This document shows positions 35,401 through 41,360 of a stretch of DNA of 44,144 nt, one piece after another. The stretch spans positions 1 to 44,144 of the forward strand of contig JAJTGZ010000029.1 in NCBI GenBank assembly GCA_021299385.1. Direction: 5' to 3'. Position 1 is the first letter of the stretch. Each line of letters starts with the position of its first letter. The stretch comes from Phycisphaeraceae bacterium (lineage in GTDB: Bacteria > Planctomycetota > Phycisphaerae > Phycisphaerales > UBA1924). Below the pieces are notes generated by a model. It had not been told where the DNA came from. It saw only the letters and a program-made list of their open reading frames with translations, and ran no database searches. A program made the position numbers and the translations under genes.

Positions 35401-36150
35401 ATCGAGATCACCAAGCTCGGCACCGCCACACCCCTCGTACAGGCCGCACAAAACTTCGTCATCGAGACCAACGGCGGCAGCATCGACTGGCTCGATTCCT
35501 TCGCCCCCACCAACCTCGCCCCCTTCTCAGGCCTCACACTTGCCAACGTTGACGGCCTCGGCGGCCTGACCGCACGCGAATACACCCTCTCCACACTCAC
35601 CAATCGACTCAACGCCCTCTTCGCCGTCGCGGGCGTGCCCGTCAATGTCTCCCTCACCGCCAACACTTTCGTCGGCCAGCAGTTCTCCACCATCTTCCTC
35701 ACCGACACCCTCGAGCCAAGGTCCGAAGTCGGCCTCCGCCGCTTCGGCGCCTCCCAAGGCGTCGATGTCGGCAACGCCAACCGCAGCGACGAGGCTGTCG
35801 TCTTCGCACCCACCATCGCTGCAATCACCTTCCAGGGATCCGGCTTCCCCATCAATCAGGCCGGGATCGATGCCTATGTCGTCGGCCTCACCTCCGCCAT
35901 CGCACGCCGGATGGGCGAACTCATGGGTGTCCGCATCACCGCCCCATTAACCACCATCAATGACCCCGTCCAGGTGGAGTCTGGCAACTCACCGGACATC
36001 AGCCCCCAGTTCAACGTGCTCTATGGCAACATCGTCGTCGGCGGCCTCCAGCGCCTCCCCGGCACCGCCGGCTCCGGCCTCCTGACCAACTTCGCCATCG
36101 GCCAGCAGGACACCACAACCCTCCTCCGCCGACTCTTCGGGCTGGCCTAA
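26467..36150 (+). CDS. Giant secreted beta-helix protein with LEPR-like motif and PPC domains
   Basis: A 3227-residue protein. The start ATG follows GAGGAG by seven bases; upstream extension is not credible. Near residue 40 is FEQLEQRDYMF, a variant of the planctomycete LEPR motif found at the N-terminus of large secreted proteins. A pre-peptidase C-terminal-like beta domain lies at about residues 590-720 (DTYAFAGARGQQITADITFQ). Residues about 830-2320 are a long beta-solenoid of short repeats such as GTIGTVTITNGSF and INTINAGRNI. Calcium-loop-like motifs (DGILGTADDR, DGIFGTTDD) recur. A second PPC-like region starts near 2600. The last 200 residues look like a zinc metallopeptidase fold in which the HExxH site is R3147-R3148-M-G-E3151. 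It is probably an adhesin or surface-layer component. Confidence 0.85.
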   Translation: MGKLDQLLRGVTGRAGTLGRRALATLSAAGQRRPASKHFEQLEQRDYMFTLTILPDQTSATARFAYFIPVLQVTVPAVPVREFVDFPTLTTARTNESFNNLGVATDGGPQAFPPSFVNGINQPRVFGASITITGNPGDTVQVFDLLGRAMVQTLAIGTPQTGSPLLGGFGQGLAATFLGPIVPPIPPATQTDPPTRITMRSIAPGLIGVVGADNVIDDSDVAAVPQINDGIGRIVLTQGGPSTTVQVSGGIITSRAWNAAVTDPASIVDEEQWEAPLIGATLPPAAENREPQVRLITEGSNPWRGATDTIFEFRTAVGLLDAFQAAGMGFGFTDPRGGPQVPTGLPSGLGNVIVGSPFIRTGTTSSGYWGVNTLAQNQPATASTIGPSLFEPILPDVELNFRTLQVGTAPGPGTGTMGFDTFFTPSFGGINVSGILIGTVRTTGSLGFLATQHLYGDVIVDGDLGRVIVGGQSGYWVQDDQLALGTFNTGTFDGTNNTGNQIVVGGVAGVLQFAGRNTASVQVLGDTQNARARLSFGTYREMESILGTNPAGSTATALNTLFSTPTAFLFGQSFYRNGPGRNAEFVASPSRSVTITGSVGAADPINPTEDVSDTYAFAGARGQQITADITFQTLPLPPIQFPDRVYARIYDQDGRLVATHQLAWLSQQDRINGSESSVRLQFTPEADGVYFVEIGSQLDQPDNVIFFRSQQPYTIALNGIAPTSLGMYSTGGGSRGEVVAVTNGNVGWINTGADTIGVSGLPFLTGGTGGGSTRPPWDPTNEPNDAYLETVGFTADVRGNLFGYTVGADQVGATIIVGGDLGRFTVQQNLISTTLSVGGSIGDITVANAVGFQNSPSTRRQQIAQGSFVLTTGTSGDPGNIGRLRVGTFANGDAFTLTTSSNSTIDQFTIGAGTPSGDVASFGRFVLRQPTLNLGSGSNIRFASFLGTTLVPIGSSPIDDYFIPLVANTPLTLTDDSGVTFTITIVQTGTIFGTPSSGTVRLIPAGPGVTVGGIEADLQNGAQLNIASTSTGVLGLDRIVVNTTRDTSRVNLTGPGTIDVRSLTITGAGVDTISNTTPRGSFMSVTTTALTNFFTDGDLGRVQSTLASQNMLAPVRNLLTGQNAVVIPDALLGSDVNDQVNVPFNWTGSDDPQRTLEDIGSPVDQFANGLYVSTGAVASVRANGAVGDVILQGGIAGGGQRPGVLTSVVANADNINTSGLFEGIIGNILASDVNSVDVGDGLLSPGSTPFARASIVAYDDIGQINATRAANPQMNGIIIAGNVNNANQRNEINTQGIGGISIRGGAVDGMFIGVSTFDSWWRSARYAATRDIAVGDPETALIGSVGQVTITNSSFTRSRIFATLINTVQITGGSWDASQARAVRVAGQNDSGLIRSIRADNFRNSTTQGDALSNYVSSIRAELDIGNLAVNNTSVGVISDQFIDAGRALTGSINARDILRSSITFAASMTRVNATRDIIQTTVNASRVATINAGRNIINSTIAANGAIETVTAGGSIDRVRIDSNGPDGRINTIKAADSISGDVLSSGPIGTVRATSGDIDLTITTTDATDGTLNTVFAGRDLNLSMNVVGVVTTLQAGRDIGRRDPATGAGVGQLAIPTSVSNIIAGGVIYSDIFVGGTINSVVMGRARSFQPGADFVSDAIIQAASRINTVTINGDFNGSIIANSGGIGTVTITNGSFRAGADGTNRIEARQGDITTVTITRGHLLGDVLALNGSITTINVTGDTIFGDIGVNGALSTTLATGVAASERRNQLPPGAARTAGRDGPTIYASRDIGTINAAGGIFEASISAGRNITTINAGRGIDFDLRDAVNTQPVGGATFIGAGDLIQSVSANQRARGATIQAGILLGADRLPGGTGDNADIVQSGTIGTVTLRGGADGNTINAGVLPGADGILGTADDRAAPGLSNITTVSVTGTTSNNIVTADTSRGTVTGIVNGTDGNIVNVVNTTDDSQPTFSGSTADPALFRPLTATAYSPTVGASTITITYSGPANTAFWELAASRIVLVGSTNASTLRVTSTSTLVNGLRIISSDDSSLGSLAITAPLFNPAVGPTIAIDGSVNTLQLRSVTDNNPGNSAILIGQNITTLNTGAAGAPGDTIEVSARQITTFTTTGGLGTLTQPALVQGGNFGNITINGAFFGVISSDRDINQFRTTGAITNRSAVRAGGNITTVQVGATTVPVGLDSSIIAAGGNLGATTITGSVVGSLITAGVDLGRDGAFGGTGRNADRLSDGNIASITITGAFTRSDISAGIAPGVDNLLGTADDRSASGRSALGNVTITGAATGSNSNSQSFRITSNGTIGTVRAAGAAFAQNANLKVEAKQVLPQPLQVSDISVTELGGLYTASIVFNQPIDPNSIAGALSIFELRGAEPGTAPGQRILLTQTPAGQTLLQSGADYAILGYDPATRTVTIRFNNNTNGLFGPINPVTNRPLVQPVGLPPGDNTANLPAEAAPGVYRFVIASSGPNRLRGQTDSQTLDGNSDGTSAASDDFSSDLLIGDAGDRLTRQFGSRPDPVAGPNAVDTSISFYGPVNLDVLMTPNSTAALPGRPATNSTYTVRGIMGDHPAYNPITFDRGSDVDLYSLTIRQGQLVILGGITGSAFNANVAIIDAVTGNPVTTLRDIGGSLLATADVNVVIMVTSSDTAFNRATGASQVGPGLAVANGDIINLPATGGSFGNYAFTVTILDDGNNGFGGTNDAGNGTAVPVAPLPSTFAGTDGVLGTFDDLYEQIVGDLDTSDGFRLNLDPGTNRIFDGNGTPTRRSDDIISGTNRFGDRVTYTSGTDGIFGTTDDVVLVQSANGNVTNGNTAIAFTDADVWHLNNRNSIDANTRYRFTLRVADSGGNLGQSLPTQTAFNNTFSFNANDNRGNIQFSLFETGGPGGVDAGQLVFAPRGINAWGGTPSTVLANDGRTSYGYDSRGDFYMEVVIPPSQLNPANPGTYALYVQGALTSTYGIEITKLGTATPLVQAAQNFVIETNGGSIDWLDSFAPTNLAPFSGLTLANVDGLGGLTAREYTLSTLTNRLNALFAVAGVPVNVSLTANTFVGQQFSTIFLTDTLEPRSEVGLRRFGASQGVDVGNANRSDEAVVFAPTIAAITFQGSGFPINQAGIDAYVVGLTSAIARRMGELMGVRITAPLTTINDPVQVESGNSPDISPQFNVLYGNIVVGGLQRLPGTAGSGLLTNFAIGQQDTTTLLRRLFGLA

Positions 36151-36193
36151 GCCCCCCTCAGGCCAGGCCCCCCACAACAAACCCCCGGCCGCC

Positions 36194-36215
36194 ACCAGCA
36201 CCGCAAAGTGCTGGT
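36194..36215. other. Hairpin after the giant gene
   Basis: ACCAGCAC and GTGCTGGT form an eight-base perfect stem with a CGCAAA loop, 43 bases after the stop. No T-run follows, so it is not a canonical terminator. The surrounding 36151-36364 is extremely C-rich and has no gene. Confidence 0.5.
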
Positions 36216-36364
36216 GCTGCCATGCGCCCCTCGCGAAAGCCACGTCTTGAACCCATCCCCTCCCACTCCGCGTCCCTCCGCCAACCTCCACCCCCTCCCC
36301 GAACCTCTTCTCTCTAACCCACCCGCAGATTGCACCCCCGCACGCAATGTGCCGATAACCCGGC

Positions 36365-38044
36365 ATGTCCGCACTCCGTGAACCCGCCCTTACCACCACC
36401 TCCACCCACCCCACCCGCCTGCACCCCACTGGCCCCGCAGGGCTCCCCTCCACAGGCCTGGTCCTCATCGGCACCGCGCAGGCCGTTCGCGCCATGGCCT
36501 TGCAACTGGCCGCGATCTCGGCACCCGGGCACCCGATCATCCCCACCGGCTGCGTCCTGGTCCACCACCTCGAGCGTGGCGTCCCCGCGCCCGACGCAGG
36601 CCTCCTCCCACCGGTCCTCGGCTACACCGATGAGCTCATCGGCCTGCACGCGCAGTGGCGCTTCAAGGCCGCGCTCGTGAGCCTCCCAGCCTCGATGCGC
36701 CAAGAGGCACGCCGCGTCAGCGGCCTGCTCACCCAGCTCGGCATCAACGAGCGCTGCGTCCCCACTTTCGAGGACATCCTCCAGGGCGCAGCCCCCGCAG
36801 GCCGGCCCGGCCGGGCAACCCCGATGGACCCGGCCACCCTCATCGGCCGCACACCCTGGGGCGTTGACAAGGTCGGCGTCAGCAAAATCATCCGCAACAA
36901 GCGCGTCCTCATCACCGGCGCGGGCGGGAGCATCGGCAGCGAGCTCGCCCGCGTATGCGCGGCCTTCAAGCCCGAGCAGGTCATCCTCATGGAGCGCAGC
37001 GAGAACGCCCTCTTCGAAATCGACCAGCAACTCTCACGCCGCTTCCCCGCCCTCCAGCGCCGGGCGATCCTGCACGACATCGTCGATGAGCCTGGCACCC
37101 GGCGTGTGCTCGAAGAGCTCCGCCCGCACGCCGTCTTCCACGCCGCGGCACACAAACACGTCCCGCTGATGGAAGAGCACCCCAGCCACGCGCTGAGCAA
37201 CAACCTCTTTGGCACCAAGAGCGTCGCCGACGCCTGCATCGCCGCGGGCGTCGAGCGGTTTGTGATGATCTCCAGCGACAAGGCCGTCAACCCGACGAGC
37301 GTCATGGGCGCAACCAAACGCCTGGCAGAGATGTACGTGCAGGGCCTGGCCAGCGGCGCAGGCCCCAAGCAGCACACCTGCCGGCTCTCGATGGTCCGCT
37401 TCGGCAACGTGCTCGCCAGCGCGTGCAGCGTCATCCCGATCTGGAGCCAGCAGCTCGCCGAGGGGCACCCGATCACGGTAACGGACCCGCGCATGACGCG
37501 ATACTTCATGACCATCCCCGAGGCGGCAACGCTCGTCGTCCAAGCCGCCGCGCTGGAGCAGGCGCCTGGCACGTCGCCGGTCTATGTGCTGGACATGGGC
37601 GAGCCGATCAGTATCCTGGAGATGGCCGTGCGATTTTTGCGTCAGCAGGGCCTTGGCCCAGAGATCAACCCGGCCAGCATCCCCCCCGCCGCGCTCGCGG
37701 TGGCTTCTGAACGCGAGCAGATCCACCAGCAGATCGCCACGCTCAGTGAAGATGAGTTCGACACCGCCCGGCATCCGATCGTCTTCACCGGCGCGCGTCC
37801 GGGCGAAAAACTCTACGAAGAGCTCGCCTATTCCGCCGAGATGCTCACGCCTACTACCCACCCGGCCATCGGGCAGTGGCGCAGCAAACAGGCACAGACA
37901 AACACACCTGCCCCAAGCAGGCCCACACCACCGACCGACCTCGCCGCTGCCCTTGCCCCGATGCGCGACGCCGCCCGCCCCAAACAGAGTGTCATCGAAG
38001 CCATCCAGGCCCTCGTCCCTGAGATGCGTCGCGGCAGGACCTGA
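36365..38044 (+). CDS. FlaA1/CapD-type NDP-sugar 4,6-dehydratase/epimerase for surface polysaccharide
   Basis: A 559-residue protein. Residues about 28-150 form a CoA-binding-like domain without the transmembrane helices usual for WbpM/CapD. The dehydratase begins at RVLITGAGGSIGSELA with the NAD motif GAGGSIG at 185-191. The active-site region is ISSDKAVNPTSVMGATKR, with D305-K306 and M314-x3-K318. Methionine in place of the usual tyrosine is characteristic of FlaA1/PglF/CapD enzymes. RFGNVLAS and TDPRMTRYFMTIPEA are family motifs. The likely substrate is UDP-GlcNAc, for capsule, LPS or glycan synthesis. ManC, a related sugar-nucleotide enzyme, is 5 kb away. Confidence 0.92.
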   Translation: MSALREPALTTTSTHPTRLHPTGPAGLPSTGLVLIGTAQAVRAMALQLAAISAPGHPIIPTGCVLVHHLERGVPAPDAGLLPPVLGYTDELIGLHAQWRFKAALVSLPASMRQEARRVSGLLTQLGINERCVPTFEDILQGAAPAGRPGRATPMDPATLIGRTPWGVDKVGVSKIIRNKRVLITGAGGSIGSELARVCAAFKPEQVILMERSENALFEIDQQLSRRFPALQRRAILHDIVDEPGTRRVLEELRPHAVFHAAAHKHVPLMEEHPSHALSNNLFGTKSVADACIAAGVERFVMISSDKAVNPTSVMGATKRLAEMYVQGLASGAGPKQHTCRLSMVRFGNVLASACSVIPIWSQQLAEGHPITVTDPRMTRYFMTIPEAATLVVQAAALEQAPGTSPVYVLDMGEPISILEMAVRFLRQQGLGPEINPASIPPAALAVASEREQIHQQIATLSEDEFDTARHPIVFTGARPGEKLYEELAYSAEMLTPTTHPAIGQWRSKQAQTNTPAPSRPTPPTDLAAALAPMRDAARPKQSVIEAIQALVPEMRRGRT

Positions 38045-38159
38045 GGCTCCCTGTGCCGGTACCCTGTCGAACCAATCAAAAACCTATCAGAAAACAAAGG
38101 GAGCAAAAACACCCATAGTCGATGTTTAGCACAAAATTGTGGATTTTTTTCCTCCAGAG
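38045..38159. other. Intergenic spacer upstream of the small RNA promoter
   Basis: The stretch between the dehydratase stop and the promoter at 38160. It is unusually AT-rich for this window from about 38080 onward (AAAACAAAGG, GTGGATTTTTTTCC). No gene and no clear terminator for the dehydratase gene were seen. Confidence 0.5.
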
Positions 38160-38189
38160 TTGAACGAACGTCGAGATATGACGTATACT
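38160..38189 (+). promoter_or_regulatory. Sigma-70-type promoter of a non-coding transcript
   Basis: TTGAAC at 38160-38165 and TATACT at 38184-38189 are separated by 18 bases and lie within an AT-rich stretch. This is the best promoter match in the window. No open reading frame follows on the plus strand, only the terminator at 38282-38319. Confidence 0.7.
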
Positions 38190-38195
38190 TCCTTG

Positions 38196-38319
38196 TTGAG
38201 ATCCTTCTGACTAGGTTTGGTCCCCAGTTTCACTGGCTTTTACGCAAAGATCGAGTCCTCTAGACAAAGACCCCCACGAGACCCGGTGCCCGACGTTGTG
38301 TTGGGCGCTGGGTTTTTTT
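38196..38319 (+). ncRNA. Candidate small RNA of about 120 nucleotides
   Basis: The transcript would begin near 38196 and end in the T-run at 38313-38319. It holds an internal hairpin CCAGT-TTC-ACTGG and ends in a strong intrinsic terminator. No start codon with a ribosome site or useful ORF is visible, and the next plus-strand gene is 3.8 kb away, so it is not a leader. It does not resemble tmRNA, RNase P, 4.5S or 6S RNA by any motif I can see. The call rests on the promoter-terminator pair alone. Confidence 0.55.
38282..38319 (+). terminator. Intrinsic terminator of the candidate small RNA
   Basis: CCCGGTGCCCGAC pairs with GTTGGGCGCTGGG through 13 positions including G-T wobbles, with a five-base loop. 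It is followed by seven T bases. Confidence 0.85.
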
Positions 38320-38351
38320 ATGCGCAGGGCGAGCCGCAAACTGGGCTACAC

Positions 38352-38424
38352 GAACTCTGAACCGGTGGCGAACTCTGAACCGGTGGCGTGGGCTTCCAGC
38401 CCGGTGGCGCGGGCTTCCAGCCCG
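38352..38424. repeat. Short tandem repeats with GGGCTTCCAGCCC palindromes
   Basis: GAACTCTGAACCGGTGGC is repeated exactly twice (38352-38369 and 38370-38387). Two GGGCTTCCAGCCC palindromes, each linked by CGGTGGC-like spacers, follow. The palindrome core is the inverse of that at 23519-23596. Confidence 0.85.
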
Positions 38425-38468
38425 CGCTCCACAGGTTGGGAGGCCTCAGTTGTTTACAAGCCCCCACC

Positions 38469-38930
38469 CTACTTGGGCGTCCCCTCCGCCGCGATCGGCT
38501 TCTTGGCGCGGAACTCCAGCACCGTGTCGTCGGGGAGTTTGACGATCTTCATCGCCAGCCAGTTAGGCGTGTGTTCCCACCAGACGCTCCAGGTCATCAG
38601 CACCTTGTCGCCGACTTTCAGCCCGTCGAGCGAGACACCCTTGGCCGGGGGAAAGTCCATCACCATCGCCGACATCCCCACAACCTTCCCCTCGGCGTTC
38701 TTGAAATCATCGACCGCCTCGTGGTAGCAACGCAGCTGCGTCTGCGGCTTGCCCGCCTCCGGCAACTGTTCAATGACCGCCCGTGTCGTGTATGTCGCGT
38801 CAGGCGCTGCGGTGGGGGGGGCGTAGGTCTTCACCCCCTGCGTCCCCGCGGGCTGCCCGCACCCATACCCGATCCCCCCGGCGGCAAGGGTCAGAGCGAG
38901 CAGCAGTGTCATCGTGGTGTTGCGGTTCAT
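38469..38930 (-). CDS. CusF-like copper-binding lipoprotein
   Basis: A 153-residue protein. The signal peptide TMTLLLALTLAAGGIGYGC ends in a lipoprotein Cys. The mature domain follows the CusF/copper-binding pattern: YTTRAVIEQLP, then RCYHEAVDDFKNAEGKVVGM with the HEA motif, SAMVMDFPPA where Met residues could bind metal, then KVGDKVLMTWSVWW. CusF domains bind Cu(I) in the periplasm, but this role is inferred from the pattern. The gene is the last of a leftward operon. The preceding gene ends in TAG, which forms the first bases of TAGAGGAAGACATG, so stop, ribosome site and start lie within 14 bases. Confidence 0.78.
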   Translation of the reverse strand: MNRNTTMTLLLALTLAAGGIGYGCGQPAGTQGVKTYAPPTAAPDATYTTRAVIEQLPEAGKPQTQLRCYHEAVDDFKNAEGKVVGMSAMVMDFPPAKGVSLDGLKVGDKVLMTWSVWWEHTPNWLAMKIVKLPDDTVLEFRAKKPIAAEGTPK

Positions 38931-38938
38931 GTCTTCCT

Positions 38939-40330
38939 CTATTTAACGATCAGGTTCCCGTGCGGCCCGGCCCCGATGCCGACGACAAAGCCGGCCTCAT
39001 AGAGCGTGGTCTTGTTCACAGTACGCGCGATGCGGAAGAACGTCAGTTCCCCGTCGATCGCCGAGGGGTCCGTCGAACGCAACTGCGCCACCAGCAGGTG
39101 CTTGCCGCTGGTGTCAAAGGCGACACCCGTCGGCACACCCCGCGCTGGGCGCTGGGCCAGGGGCGACAGGCGACCCGTGCGGGGGCTGAGCGAAAACAGC
39201 CGGACTTCTCCACCCTGCGGCCTGACAGGCCCACGCGCCGGCTGCGCCTGGCTCCCCCAACTGGCGACGGCAACACTGATCCCATCAGGCCCCACGGCCA
39301 GGCCCTCGGGCATCTGCCCGAGGGGTTGATTGTCGCTGATGCTGTGCGCGACCGTGATCCCCAACTCGCCACTTGATTGGTTCGTCTGCGTCGGCACGTC
39401 CGACAACGCCACCACCACCAGCGCGCCAACGTCGCTGGCCGGCAGCGGACCTTGCCCAGGCTCCGCCGGTGCCCCGGCACAGGTAACAAGCAGGTGCCTG
39501 CCGCCGGGTGTAAAGCGGATCGCCAGCGGGCGAGCCGGGAGTGTTACGGGTTCCCCCCACGGCGCCAGCGCGGGCAGCGCGTTCTCCTGGCTGGTTGAAA
39601 ACTCATAGAGCACCACCCGCCGGCGCGCGGGCAACGCCACGGCCAAGTAACGCCCCGTCGGGTGCCAGGCTATTGCCCCGACCTCGGTACGATCGTCGTC
39701 GATCCCCAGAAGGGGGAAGGCCAGCGGGGTTTCATCCTCGCGCCCTACGCGCAACAGCGCGATCTGCTGGCCCGGCTCAGCCGTGCCTATGGCGACAAAC
39801 TCCCCGCCCGGGTGGACATCGACGCTCACGGGCGACAACCCGACCCGGATCGGCGCCAGCCCAGCCGGTTGACTCGGGTCCGTCAGGTCGATCGGTGTGA
39901 TCTGGTCCCCAGGCTCGGGCTGGACGGGCCCCTGTGCGCCCGGGGGTATCGGCCTGACCGGCTCGCAGACGTACGCGCGCATCCCGTCGGGTGTAACTGC
40001 GATCGCCCCCGGCGGCCCGAGCACCGAGTTGCCCGCACGCACCTGCGCAACACGCGTGTTCCAGCCCAGCGGCGATACGTCCGATGAGGCGATCGGAAGC
40101 CCAATGACCGTCAACTGATCGACCTCAGGCGGGCGCGTAAACAGCGGCCCGACCGCCCCGGCGTTCATGTCCGCATCACCCATCACCAGCACGTACCGGC
40201 CTGCGATGTCCCCAGGCTTGATCGTCGGGATCGTCGAACGCACGCTTTGGTTGCCCACACACCCACCCATCAGCGCAAGCAGGGCCAGGATCGGCAGGTG
40301 CGCGCGTCTATGAAGTGGCCAAGGGTACAT
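38939..40330 (-). CDS. Beta-propeller lipoprotein (YncE/lactonase-like)
   Basis: A 463-residue protein. The signal peptide (ILALLALMGGC) ends in a lipobox Cys. The body shows repeated seven-bladed propeller motifs of the YncE/lactonase type: GPPGAIAVTPDGMRAYVCEP, GLSPVSVDVHPGGEFVAIGT, AIAWHPTGRYLAVALPARRR, PLAIRFTPGGRHLLVTCAGA and PTGVAFDTSGKHLLVAQLRS. Such proteins act as extracytoplasmic scaffolds or lactonases. No enzyme-specific residues were recognised. The start overlaps the end of the preceding one-TM protein gene by 23 bases, and the following CusF-like gene begins eight bases after its stop, supporting one operon. Confidence 0.85.
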   Translation of the reverse strand: MYPWPLHRRAHLPILALLALMGGCVGNQSVRSTIPTIKPGDIAGRYVLVMGDADMNAGAVGPLFTRPPEVDQLTVIGLPIASSDVSPLGWNTRVAQVRAGNSVLGPPGAIAVTPDGMRAYVCEPVRPIPPGAQGPVQPEPGDQITPIDLTDPSQPAGLAPIRVGLSPVSVDVHPGGEFVAIGTAEPGQQIALLRVGREDETPLAFPLLGIDDDRTEVGAIAWHPTGRYLAVALPARRRVVLYEFSTSQENALPALAPWGEPVTLPARPLAIRFTPGGRHLLVTCAGAPAEPGQGPLPASDVGALVVVALSDVPTQTNQSSGELGITVAHSISDNQPLGQMPEGLAVGPDGISVAVASWGSQAQPARGPVRPQGGEVRLFSLSPRTGRLSPLAQRPARGVPTGVAFDTSGKHLLVAQLRSTDPSAIDGELTFFRIARTVNKTTLYEAGFVVGIGAGPHGNLIVK

Positions 40331-40520
40331 AAGGGAAGAGTATCGGCTTGCTGGCTGAGTCTGCCGGTGTTGTTGCGGGTGTGGGTGCGGTGTTGCGTTG
40401 AGAGAGGCGGTACTTGGCCATCAGGAGCATCGCCGAGAGGGCGCAACCGATGCCAAGGCCGATCAAGAGGGTTTTGATCCGCTCGCGCGTGGCACGTTTT
40501 TGGTACCCCTGGTTGATCAC
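40308..40520 (-). CDS. Small single-pass membrane protein
   Basis: A 70-residue protein starting at GTG 40518-40520, which overlaps the preceding stop as GTGA (translational coupling). Residues 1-14 are basic (GYQKRATRERIK). Residues about 15-36 are one transmembrane segment (TLLIGLGIGCALSAMLLMAK). The C-terminal tail is Thr/Pro/Ala-rich, which suggests a periplasmic tail under the positive-inside rule. Its end overlaps the beta-propeller gene by 23 bases. The tight coupling on both sides is the main evidence that it is real. The function is unknown. Confidence 0.7.
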   Translation of the reverse strand: MINQGYQKRATRERIKTLLIGLGIGCALSAMLLMAKYRLSQRNTAPTPATTPADSASKPILFPYVPLATS

Positions 40521-41269
40521 GGCTTGGGTTCCGGTGCCGCGGGTGTTACGCCGGGGGGCAGTGGTGCGCCGCTGGGTGTGGTGGCCGGGGCTGGTGGAGT
40601 GGGGGCTGGTGGAGTGGGGGAAGAGGGAGCCGGAGTGAGAGCCGAATCGGGATCAGGGGTGAGCAATGGCTCACCCTCTGTGCGCACTGGTGATGCCTGC
40701 AGTGGTGGCAGCGGGGGGACCGCCGAGGGCGGCATGGCGGTCATGCTCTGCATCGTCGTGGGGACGCGCGCCTTGCGGACCTGCGAGCGGACCTGGGTGT
40801 CTGGGGGTGTGATGACCGCGCGGGGTATCAGCAGCAGCGCATCGCCCAGGGCATAGACCGGCGCGATCAGCCCTTGCTTGGCCTGTGCCTGGCGTGAGGG
40901 ATCGGAGGTTGACACGTCCCCGGCGTCCTCGATGGTGGGGAACTCCCCGCGTTGCCTGGGGGTGGTCGCAGGGGCTGGGAGGTGCCCGACGTACGTCGGC
41001 TGGTGGACAATCTCCTGGCCCGGCACGAAGAAGTAGGTCGTGGGCCAGTTGCTCCGGTCAAGTTTGGTGGTCTTGGTCTCGGGCGCCGGCGGGAAGGGGA
41101 GCACGGGCCCGCCGGGCTGCGGCGTTGTGTCAACGGGCTTGAAGGCCGAGAGGGGGACGCGCCCGCCGACGAGCGCGTCATCGGTGCGGTCGGCGACGGA
41201 GACGCACGCCCCCGCCGACAACCCGGCAAGGAGGACGAGGCAGAGAGATGCCGATCGCGCGCGTTTCAT
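40517..41269 (-). CDS. Lipoprotein with a long Pro-rich C-terminus
   Basis: A 250-residue protein from ATG 41267-41269 (MKRARSASLCLVLLAGLSAG, then Ala-Cys). ATG 41279-41281 is an equally possible start that adds four residues; neither has a clear ribosome site. The mature part begins VSVADRTDDALVGGRVPLSA and includes WPTTYFFVPGQEIVHQPTYV and ALGDALLLIPRAVITPP. From about residue 190 it is low-complexity Pro/Thr/Ala. I do not recognise a family. It is the first gene of the leftward operon and is coupled to the small membrane protein by a four-base overlap. Confidence 0.75.
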   Translation of the reverse strand: MKRARSASLCLVLLAGLSAGACVSVADRTDDALVGGRVPLSAFKPVDTTPQPGGPVLPFPPAPETKTTKLDRSNWPTTYFFVPGQEIVHQPTYVGHLPAPATTPRQRGEFPTIEDAGDVSTSDPSRQAQAKQGLIAPVYALGDALLLIPRAVITPPDTQVRSQVRKARVPTTMQSMTAMPPSAVPPLPPLQASPVRTEGEPLLTPDPDSALTPAPSSPTPPAPTPPAPATTPSGAPLPPGVTPAAPEPKP

Positions 41270-41360
41270 GCGTAAAAGCATAGACAATCGTTCAGGGGTA
41301 GATGGGGGCAAACTGCGCGGGGTTGGAGGTCGGTGCGCGTGATGAACAGACATATCTCAT

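Noticed and set aside
38196-38319. Riboswitch or leader rather than a small RNA
   Set aside because: No plus-strand gene follows for 3.8 kb, so there is nothing downstream to regulate in cis.
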